Of a stretch of 64,000 nt of DNA, positions 17,842 through 24,747 are shown piece by piece; position 1 is the stretch's first letter; the number at the start of each line of letters is the position of its first letter. The DNA is from Pelomonas sp965229315. Lineage in GTDB: Bacteria > Pseudomonadota > Gammaproteobacteria > Burkholderiales > Burkholderiaceae_C. The DNA is taken from positions 1,364,001 to 1,428,000 of the forward strand of contig NZ_CBDDJA010000002.1 in the NCBI RefSeq assembly GCF_965229315.1, given 5' to 3'. The notes beneath the pieces were generated by a model that searched no databases, was not told the DNA's origin, and worked only from the letters and a program-made list of their open reading frames with translations. The position numbers were made by a program, and so were the translations under genes.

Positions 17842-18864
17842 TCATGCGTGCTTGTCGGCTTCGGACGTGAACGCGTCGGCGTAGAACTCTTCGGCCGGCA
17901 GGTTGCACTGCGACACGAAATCGCGCTGCGCCGACTCGACCATGATGGGTGCGCCGCAGGCATAGACCTGATGGCCCGCCATGCCGGGCAGGTCTTCCAT
18001 GACCGCGCGGTGGACGAAGCCGGTGCGACCCGTCCAGCCCTCGTCGGGCTCGGACAGCACGGGCACGTAGGTCAGCTGCGGCCACTCGGCAGCGACCTGC
18101 GCGGCCCAGCCGTTCAGGTACAGGTCGGCCTGTTTGCGAGCGCCCCAGTACAACACCATGGGGCGCGTGGCGCCGATGTGGCGGGCGCGCTCGATGATGG
18201 CCTTGATGGGCGCGAAGCCGGTACCGCTGGCCAGCAGCACGATGGGTTTGTCGCTGTCCTCGCGCAGGAAGAAGCTGCCGAACGGGCCTTCCATGCGCAG
18301 GATGTCCTTCTCCTTGAGCGCGCCGAACACATGGTCGGTGAACTTGCCGCCGGGCATGTGGCGGATGTGCAGTTCGATCTGGCCGGGCAGCGCGTGCGGC
18401 GCGTTGGCCATCGAGTAGCTGCGGCGCACGCCGTCGCGCAGGATGAACTCGACGTACTGGCCGGCGCGGAACTGGAAGTTCTGGTTGGCCGCGAGCTGCA
18501 TCGTCAGCACGGCGACATCGGAGGCCGGCCGGGCGATGGCGGCCACGCGCGTCGGCAGCTTCAGCACCGGGAACTCGCCGGCGCCGGGCACCGTGCGCGC
18601 CTCGACGACGCAGTCCGTCTGCGGTCGCGCGCAGCAGGTCAGCACGTAGCCGGCGGCTTCCTCTTCGGTGGACAGTGCCTTGGGCTGGTGGCTGCCGTGC
18701 ACGACCGTGCCTTCGAGCAGCTTGCTCTTGCAGGAGCCACAGGCGCCGTCCTTGCAGCCGTAGGGCAGGCCCACGCCGTTGCGGATGGCGGCGGCGAGCA
18801 GGGTGTCGTCGCCCTCGGTCGTGTAGACGCGGCCGGCGGGCTGGATGGTGATCTGATGACTCAT
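17842..18864 (-). CDS. Ferredoxin-NAD(P)H reductase-type flavoprotein (CDP-6-deoxy-delta-3,4-glucoseen reductase family)
   Basis: The 340-residue protein has an N-terminal plant-type [2Fe-2S] ferredoxin domain with Cys37, Cys42, Cys45 (GCKDGACGSC) and Cys77 or Cys78. A flavin domain (RSYSMANAP) and an NAD-binding domain (LLASGTGFAPIKAIIE) follow, ending in the CGAPIMVESA segment. This order is that of AscD-like reductases and oxygenase reductase components. Proteins like it are usually annotated as CDP-6-deoxy-delta-3,4-glucoseen reductase, but no deoxysugar genes are present, so that substrate is doubtful. It probably supplies electrons from NADH to an unidentified partner. The start at 18864 begins MSHQITIQPAG. 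Confidence 0.85.
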   Translation of the reverse strand: MSHQITIQPAGRVYTTEGDDTLLAAAIRNGVGLPYGCKDGACGSCKSKLLEGTVVHGSHQPKALSTEEEAAGYVLTCCARPQTDCVVEARTVPGAGEFPVLKLPTRVAAIARPASDVAVLTMQLAANQNFQFRAGQYVEFILRDGVRRSYSMANAPHALPGQIELHIRHMPGGKFTDHVFGALKEKDILRMEGPFGSFFLREDSDKPIVLLASGTGFAPIKAIIERARHIGATRPMVLYWGARKQADLYLNGWAAQVAAEWPQLTYVPVLSEPDEGWTGRTGFVHRAVMEDLPGMAGHQVYACGAPIMVESAQRDFVSQCNLPAEEFYADAFTSEADKHA

Positions 18865-18932
18865 GCGCTCAAAAAGCAAGCGGCCCCGCTGCAGAGTCCG
18901 GGGCCGTAGACTGGCCGCCATTTTGCCCGACC

Positions 18933-19799
18933 ATGACATCACCCCCACGATTGCTGATCATCGGCTGCGGCGACGTCGGCCTGCGTGTGCTGAAGCTGCT
19001 GGCCGGGCGCTGGCGCGTGTTCGCGCTGACCTCGTCGCCTGCGCGGGCCTCGGCGCTGCGGCAGGCGGGCGCCGTGCCGCTGCTGGGCAACCTGGACCAG
19101 CCCGCGACGCTGGGCCGCCTGGCCGGGCTGGCTGACCTGGTGCTGCACCTCGCCCCGCCAGCCTTGGCGGGCGCCACGGACGAGCGCACGCGGCACCTGC
19201 TGGCGGCGCTCGCCCGCCACCCGCCCACGGCGCTGGTCTACGTGAGCACCACCGGCGTCTACGGCGACTGCGGCGGTGACCGCATCGACGAGACGCGTGC
19301 GGTGAACCCTGCGACGGACCGGGCGCGCCGCCGTGTCCATGCCGAGTCGCAGCTGCGCACCTTCGGCCGCCGCCACGGCGTGCGCGCGGGCATCCTGCGC
19401 GTGCCCGGCATCTACGCGAGCGACCGCGAGGGCGGCCACCCGCGCGAGCGGCTGGCGCGCGGCACGCCCGTGCTGCGCCGCGAGGACGATGTGTTCACCA
19501 ACCACATCCACGCGGACGACCTGGCGCAAGCCTGCCTGCTCGCCTTGCTGCGCGGCCGGCCGCAGCGCGTCGTGAATGCCTGCGATGACAGCGAGTTGCT
19601 GATGGGCGACTACTTCGACCTGGCGGCCGACCTGGCCGGGCTGCCGCGGCCCGAGCGCATCACGCGCGCCCAGGCCGCCGAGCGCATGAGCCCGATGCAG
19701 CTGAGCTTCTGGAGCGAATCGCGCCGGCTGGCCAACAAGCGGCTCAGGCGCGAGCTGCGGCTGAGCCTGCGCTACCCGACGCCGCGAGAAGGGCTGTAG
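18933..19799 (+). CDS. NAD(P)-dependent epimerase/dehydratase-like SDR protein
   Basis: The 288-residue protein starts with a Rossmann dinucleotide motif (LLIIGCGDVGLRVL) and has the extended-SDR active-site-like segment YVSTTGVYGDCGG, as in the YeeZ group. The substrate is unknown; YeeZ-type proteins are uncharacterised nucleoside-sugar epimerase relatives. It is divergent from the ferredoxin-reductase gene (68-base gap). It is tail-to-tail with the broken ROK gene, whose restored reading frame would overlap its 3' end by 56 bases. Confidence 0.82.
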   Translation: MTSPPRLLIIGCGDVGLRVLKLLAGRWRVFALTSSPARASALRQAGAVPLLGNLDQPATLGRLAGLADLVLHLAPPALAGATDERTRHLLAALARHPPTALVYVSTTGVYGDCGGDRIDETRAVNPATDRARRRVHAESQLRTFGRRHGVRAGILRVPGIYASDREGGHPRERLARGTPVLRREDDVFTNHIHADDLAQACLLALLRGRPQRVVNACDDSELLMGDYFDLAADLAGLPRPERITRAQAAERMSPMQLSFWSESRRLANKRLRRELRLSLRYPTPREGL

Positions 19800-20597
19800 C
19801 GGCCCGCGCCGCGCCCCGCGCGACGAGGCGCTTGCCATCGGCCACGCGTTCCAAGCGGCAGCCCGCCCACAGCGGCGGCAGCGCAAAGGCCTCGGCCTGG
19901 GCCAGCGCCTCGGGCCACAAGCCGTCGAACTCCAGCGTGCCGCCACCGACGACCAGGCGGCCCGGGTTCAGCACGTTGATGAGCCAGGCCAGCGCCCAGC
20001 CCAGCCCAGGTGACGGCCCGCGTCGCGCACGGCGGCATGGGCGTTCGCGTCGCCGGCCGCCAGCGCGGCGGCCAGGTCGGCGGCTTCGAGGCCGGTGCGG
20101 GCCAGCAGCGCGCGGCCACCGGCCAGGTCGTTCAGCAGGCGCGGGCCGTCGGGCGTCGGCACGGGCGCGTGGCCCAACTCGCCGGCAAAACCGCCCGCAC
20201 CCTGCAGCCGCCGGCCCTGGGTCACGAACGCCGCGCCCAGACAACTGCCGACCATGACCATGCCGGCCGTTTCAAACTCGCCCGTGGCGGGCAGTGCTTC
20301 GGCGAGTGCCGCGTCCACGTCGTTGAGCAGCGTGACCGGCACGCCGAACGACGGCAGCCAGCCGTTGAGCCCGGGCAGCACGTGGGACAGCACGACGCGG
20401 TGCCCGTCCACCAGGCCCGGCACGGCGATGCCGAGGGCGCGCACGGGCGTTGCCTGGCGGTCGATGAAGCTGCGGATCAGCCGTTGTGCGTTGTCAGCAT
20501 TGAAGGCCAGGCCGGTCGCCGCGGATTGCTCGCCGTCAGCGCTGAGCAGGTGGATGCCGGTGCCGCCGATGTCGACGCCGATGACGCCGGGCGTCAT
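19744..20597 (-). pseudogene. ROK-family sugar kinase, frameshifted at a 5-bp tandem repeat
   Basis: Residues from 20597 (MTPGVIGVDIGGTGIHLLSADG) read as a ROK kinase with the phosphate-binding DIGGT motif, ALGIAVPGLVDG and GGFAGELGHAPV. The frame then runs out after HLGWAGRW. The continuation WALAWLINVLNPGRLVVGGGTLEFDG, a typical ROK C-terminal segment, is in another frame. The switch falls in three copies of TGGGC (GCCCA x3 on the plus strand, 19994-20008). Removing one copy restores a single frame of about 280 residues ending at 19744. The CXCGXXGC zinc motif of many ROK proteins is missing even in the restored protein. It may be a pseudogene, a slippage-switchable gene or a sequencing error. 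Confidence 0.75.
19994..20008. repeat. Three tandem copies of GCCCA in the ROK gene
   Basis: GCCCA occurs three times head to tail. Two copies would keep the ROK reading frame open, while three shift it. Short tandem repeats of non-multiple-of-three length are classic slipped-strand mutation sites. Confidence 0.85.
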
Positions 20598-20604
20598 CAG
20601 GCGG

Positions 20605-21270
20605 TCAGCCGCGACGGCGCGGCGAGCGCCAGTGGCGGATCAGTAGCCACGCGCCCAGCATGCCGCCCAGGTGGGCGAAATGGGCCACGCCGCTGCCGCC
20701 ATTGAAGCCCAGGATCAGCTCCAGGCCACCGTAGATGGCGACGAAGACCTTGGCCTTCATCGGGATGGGCGGGATCAGCGGCACGATGATGCGGTTGGGG
20801 AACAGCATGCCGAAGGACAGCAGCAGGCCGAACAGCGCCCCGGAGGCGCCGACCGTCGGCGAGTTGGAGCCGATCACGAACGTGAACGCCAGTTGCACGG
20901 CCGCGGCGCTCAGCGTGCTGGCCAGCAGCATCTGCGTGTAGCGCCGCGGGCCCCAGACCCGTTCCAGCTCGCCGCCGAACATCCACAGGCCCAGCATGTT
21001 GAACAGCAGGTGCGTGAAGTTGGCGTGCAGGAAGGCGTAGCTCAGCAACTGCCACGGCAGGAACGCGCCAGATTGCACCGGCCACAGCTCGAACCAGAAG
21101 GCCAGCGCGGGGAACAGTTCGAAGAAACAGAAGGCACCAACGCAAGCCAGCAGGAAGGCTCTGGTGACGGGAGGCAACGGGGGCATGTGGCGCGGCTGTG
21201 CGCCCGGCGAGGGCGTCTGCACCGGAGGGGCCGATGCTTGCCAATCGAGTGTATGCCAGGGGTTTGCCAT
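20605..21270 (-). CDS. Rhomboid family intramembrane serine protease
   Basis: Rhomboids cleave transmembrane segments within the inner membrane. From the ATG at 21270 the protein has 221 residues and about six hydrophobic segments. The nucleophile is Ser143 in GASGALFG and the partner is His200 in HFAHLGGMLG. The conserved loop segment NFTHLLFNMLGLWMFGGELE is also present. A GTG at 21300 and an ATG at 21186 are alternative starts; none has a strong ribosome-binding site, so the N terminus is uncertain. It lies just upstream of the ROK gene on the same strand. Confidence 0.9.
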   Translation of the reverse strand: MANPWHTLDWQASAPPVQTPSPGAQPRHMPPLPPVTRAFLLACVGAFCFFELFPALAFWFELWPVQSGAFLPWQLLSYAFLHANFTHLLFNMLGLWMFGGELERVWGPRRYTQMLLASTLSAAAVQLAFTFVIGSNSPTVGASGALFGLLLSFGMLFPNRIIVPLIPPIPMKAKVFVAIYGGLELILGFNGGSGVAHFAHLGGMLGAWLLIRHWRSPRRRG

Positions 21271-21361
21271 TGCGCCCGTTGCCCGACTTGGGCTTGGCAC
21301 GTTCGGCTTTTTCTCGGCCCTTCAGTCTTGACCGGGTGTCCAGAACGCCCGGCGACAGGGT

Positions 21362-22171
21362 TCAGGGTTTTGCTTCGCAGCTGTGCATCAACCACAGTTC
21401 TGTCGGGCTGGTTTTGCCATCTTCGCGCTGAACCAGTTTCGCGGTGAGGGTCGGCAGAGGGCAGCCCAGTTTGGCAAACGTGTCCTGGGCAATGCTTGCG
21501 ACCTTGGCCGCGGCCGCACGTTCGAAGTCCGTGTTGGCGAAATAGCGGACCTCGTTGGTTTGATTCTTGTTGATACGCTGGGCGCCCGGCGCATTGAAGC
21601 CGCTGGCGTTGAGGGCCTGCAGCAGTGGCTTGATGGTCGCGTCCCGGTTCAACGATCCCGCAAACTGCACAAAGACAATCGGCTTGGACGCTTGCGTCAG
21701 CTCATCCTTGAGGGCTTGCTTGCCCTTGCCAGGCGCCGCAGGCGACAGTTGCTGAGAGCCGTCGTTGATGTGTCTGACGGTCGTCTGCAATCGAGAGTAT
21801 TCGTCCGCCAGAAGCGCCTTGCGCGCATCGAGATCAGTGAGCTCCTTCTGCTTCTCTTCGATCTCTGCCGATCGTCTATGGAGCTCAGTCGTCTGCATGG
21901 CCAGTTTGTTGGCCTGATCGGTGAGTTCGGCGTTCTTCGCGACCAGCTTCTCGCGCGTGTCGATCAGATCGAGCTGCGCCTTGATCGCCCCGCTACCCAC
22001 TGCCCAGGACGCGGCGACGATCCCCAGCACAGCGACCGACAGCTTGGCCAGAGACTCGAAGGTCAGGCCTCGCAGCTGGCGGATTTCGCGCTGCAGCTTC
22101 TCACGCTGGAGCTCCTTGATCTGATCGTCCAGCGATTTTGCGGGATCGTTCGGCGAAGTCTCTACACCCAC
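21362..22171 (-). CDS. Hypothetical membrane-anchored coiled-coil protein
   Basis: I do not recognise this 269-residue protein. It has a charged cytoplasmic-type N terminus (DDQIKELQREKLQREIRQLRG), one transmembrane segment (~42-62) and a long coiled coil (~65-135, heptads rich in Leu, Lys and Glu). A folded C-terminal domain (~165-269) begins KPIVFVQFAGSLNRDATIKPLLQALNASGFN and recalls the LytR_C-type domain in style. The start is GTG at 22171 with GGAGG four bases upstream. Codon use is less GC-biased than in the flanking genes and it stands alone next to a zone of gene decay, which may mean horizontal arrival. Confidence 0.7.
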   Translation of the reverse strand: MGVETSPNDPAKSLDDQIKELQREKLQREIRQLRGLTFESLAKLSVAVLGIVAASWAVGSGAIKAQLDLIDTREKLVAKNAELTDQANKLAMQTTELHRRSAEIEEKQKELTDLDARKALLADEYSRLQTTVRHINDGSQQLSPAAPGKGKQALKDELTQASKPIVFVQFAGSLNRDATIKPLLQALNASGFNAPGAQRINKNQTNEVRYFANTDFERAAAAKVASIAQDTFAKLGCPLPTLTAKLVQREDGKTSPTELWLMHSCEAKP

Positions 22172-22453
22172 ACAGCCTCCACGAGCGGCACGTCTGCCAG
22201 AGTACGAGGCCGCGTTTTAGGTTCTCTCAGGGTGGCGCGCATCCCTACTATTGCGGTTGAGTCTGCGCTCGTGAGCTCTGAAACGACCGCCGGCAAGGTT
22301 ATGCGGCGCCTGTCGTGTCGGCAGCCAAGTTATGCCAACGAGGTGCCAGGCTAGCTGTGGTTCTGCCCCCGCTTCGGCTCATGCATGCCTATGTAGATTG
22401 GGCGAGCTCGACCTGCGCTCGCAGCGGCATGAACGGAGGACAGGTAAGCCTTT

Positions 22454-22939
22454 CTACCGGCGCCGCCCGTCGAACTGCACGGCCTTCAACACCAAGAAAA
22501 ACGCCGGCGATGGTTGGCGCCGGCTCGGGTAGTAGAGGTGGTAGCCGGCGAACGGAGGGCACCAATCCTCGACACGCGCACGAGGCGCCCCTCGTCGATC
22601 TGTGAACCCAGTTCGTCCTCCGGCAACAGGGCAACACCGGCACCAGCCAGCGCGGCATCGACCTGAGGCGGGGCGGTATTGAAGATCAAGGGACCGTCCA
22701 CGCGGACATTGACCTGCTTGCCCTTCTTGGCGAAGTCCCAGACGTACAGCCCGCCTGACGTGGGCATGCGCTGGTTGATGCAGCGATGCATCATCAGGTC
22801 GTGCGGAGTCTTCGGGACTGGGTTCACTGCGAAGTAGCCTGGCGAGGCTACGACAGCCATGCGCAGTGGCGGCCCAATGGGCACGGCGATCATGTCCTTG
22901 TCGATGGTGTTGCCGAGGCGAACGCCAGCATCAAAGCGG
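22454..22939 (-). pseudogene. Remnant of a LysR-family regulator (C-terminal half, frameshifted)
   Basis: On the minus strand the segment reads ADRFDAGVRLGNTIDKDMIAVPIGPPLRMAVVASP-like and continues to PQVDAALAGAGVALLPEDELGSQIDEGRLVRV, the effector-binding domain of a LysR regulator. Near 22570 one base is missing. The true continuation (DWCPPFAGYHLYYPSRRQ...) is in another frame and ends at a stop at 22454-22456. The DNA-binding N-terminal half is gone and homology stops abruptly near 22939, where the fuconate dehydratase remnant begins on the other strand. Confidence 0.8.
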
Positions 22940-23412
22940 TCAGCCAGCTGCGTTGGATCGGGCCCGACAAGGGCGCCATGCACCTGGCCACCGGCGCGGT
23001 GGTGAACGCCGTGTGGGACCTTTGGGCCAAGTCGGTCGGCAAGCCCTTATGGCGCCTGGTGGCTGATATGAGCCCGGCGGAACTGGTGCGTTGCATCGAC
23101 TTCCGTTACATCACCGACTGCATCACGCCCGAACAGGCGCTGGCCCTGCTGCGCAAGCGCGCTGAAGGCAAGGCTGCGTGTGCGCAGACATTGCTGACCG
23201 AAGGCTACCCCTGCTACACGACGTCGGTGGGCTGTGACGACGAGAAGCTGCGCCACCTGTGCCAAGAGGCGGTAGACGCAGGCTTCAACCACATCAAGCT
23301 CAAGGTCGGCCGGGACCGGGCCGACGACGTCCGCCGCCTGCGCATCGCACGCGAGGTGCTGGGTCCCGATCGACAACTGATGATCGATGCAAAACCAGGT
23401 GTGAGAAGTCTG
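22940..23412 (+). pseudogene. Remnant of L-fuconate dehydratase (enolase superfamily), truncated at both ends
   Basis: The plus strand reads QLRWIGPDKGAMHLATGAV, then DMSPAELVRCIDFRYITDCITPEQAL, then FNHIKLKVGRDRADDVRRL and GPDRQLMIDA. This is the central part of L-fuconate dehydratase, which turns L-fuconate into 2-keto-3-deoxy-L-fuconate. A few residues are lost before CDDEKL, one base is inserted after MIDA, and the next Trp codon reads TGA (NQV-stop-EV). The N-terminal domain and most of the catalytic barrel are missing, so no active enzyme can be made. Together with the LysR remnant it looks like a former divergent regulator/enzyme pair. Confidence 0.8.
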
Positions 23413-23486
23413 AAGGGGCTTGGACGTACATCTCGGCGCACGAACTTGGATATGGAGTTGGACATCCCATCTGAGTTGACCGCGCC

Positions 23487-23513
23487 AAAAAGAAAAGTCC
23501 TTGAAGATCAAGG
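23487..23513 (-). terminator. Terminator after tRNA-Ala
   Basis: Read on the minus strand, CCTTGA-TCT-TCAAGG (23513 down to 23499) forms a 6-base-pair stem followed by ACTTTTCTTTTT. It lies 14 bases past the tRNA 3' end. Confidence 0.75.
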
Positions 23514-23527
23514 CCTTAGGGCACGTT

Positions 23528-23603
<76 letters not shown>

Positions 23604-23651
23604 ACTTGCGCTGGAAGTATAGGCCGGCATCGGTGTGGGTTGCAGACCGGG

Positions 23652-24719
23652 TCAAACCCTGCTGGCATGCTGCTCCATGAGCTCGCGAGCAACCAGCCGG
23701 ACGCACGCTGGCGAACCGTTGGCAAGCGTCAGCTCGCGGGCGTGCGCGAGCGCCGGGAAATATCCCCGCAGTGATCGTTCGTAACCTGGGTCGTAGTGCT
23801 CGCGCATCAGCTCGGCGAACACGCCGGCCCAGTCGCCCGCATGGGCGCGGGACTGCCAGTCGGTCACGCGCGCACGGCCGCGCAGTTCGATGAGGCCGTC
23901 CAGCGCGCGGCAGAAGCCGTCGGGGTCGGCGCTGAAGTGGGCATAGTCCTGCAGCAGCAGCGCCACGCGTTCGGCCTCGGGCATGGCGATCCAGATGCAG
24001 TCGCCGTGGCTGCGCATTGCGCCCAGCAGCGCTTCGGTCACGGTGATGCGGCCGATCTTGCGGCTCTCGCTCTCGACGAACACCGGCCGCGCGGTGTCCA
24101 GCGCGCGCAGCGCGGCCCACAGCGCGCTGTCGAAGGACTTCTGGGTGGGCTGAGCGGAGCCGGGCAGGGCGCCGAGCACGGAGCCGCGGTGGGCAGCCAG
24201 TGCTTCGAGGTCCAGCACCTGGGCGCCTTCGGCGGCCAAGGCGTGCAGCAGCCGCGTCTTGCCGCTGCCGGTGCGGCCGCACAGCACCTGCCAGTTGAAA
24301 CGCGCGGGCCAGGCGTCGAGGTCGTCGCGCACCTGCGTGCGGTAGGCCTTGTAGCCGCCCACGAGCTGGCGTGATCGAAAGCCGATCTGGCCGAGAAACC
24401 AGTGCAGCGACAGCGACCGCTGCCCGCCGCGCCAGCAGTAGACGAGTGGGCGCCAGGTCTTGCCCTTGTCGCCGGTGCGCTCGTCCAGCAGCCGCGACAC
24501 GTTGCGCGCAACGAGCGATGCGCCCAGTCGCCGCGCGGCCAGCGGGTCTTGCGCGTAGAGCGTGCCGACGATGCGGCGCTCGTCGTCGTCCAGCACCGGC
24601 CAGTTCTCGGCGCCGGGGATGTGGTCTTCGGCGAATTCCGCAGGCGAGCGCACGTCGAGGATGGCGTCGAAGCGGCCCAACTGGGCGCTCGCGTCCGCGA
24701 TGCCGATGGTGTAGTTCAT
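23652..24719 (-). CDS. mnmH: tRNA 2-selenouridine synthase MnmH (SelU/YbbB)
   Basis: The 355-residue enzyme modifies the wobble 2-thiouridine of Lys, Glu and Gln tRNAs, geranylating it and exchanging sulfur for selenium with selenophosphate. An N-terminal rhodanese domain carries the catalytic Cys95 in VYCWRGGQRS, and a P-loop follows (GRTGSGKT, residues 148-155). The segment VFVESESRKIG is a family mark. Length is normal. The start codon lies 28 bases past the stop of glnD on the same strand. No selenophosphate synthase gene is in the window. Confidence 0.93.
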   Translation of the reverse strand: MNYTIGIADASAQLGRFDAILDVRSPAEFAEDHIPGAENWPVLDDDERRIVGTLYAQDPLAARRLGASLVARNVSRLLDERTGDKGKTWRPLVYCWRGGQRSLSLHWFLGQIGFRSRQLVGGYKAYRTQVRDDLDAWPARFNWQVLCGRTGSGKTRLLHALAAEGAQVLDLEALAAHRGSVLGALPGSAQPTQKSFDSALWAALRALDTARPVFVESESRKIGRITVTEALLGAMRSHGDCIWIAMPEAERVALLLQDYAHFSADPDGFCRALDGLIELRGRARVTDWQSRAHAGDWAGVFAELMREHYDPGYERSLRGYFPALAHARELTLANGSPACVRLVARELMEQHASRV

Positions 24720-24747
24720 GCGCGCGCCCCTGTCTGCCGTGCGGCGA

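Noticed and set aside
19968..20597. Reading the ROK region as two separate intact short genes
   Set aside because: Neither half is a complete kinase and the homology continues without a gap across the GCCCA repeat, so one frameshifted gene is the better explanation.
22172..22453. A short gene in the gap before the LysR remnant
   Set aside because: Open frames here are short, lack ribosome sites and have no recognisable protein pattern; I see only unassigned, probably decayed sequence.
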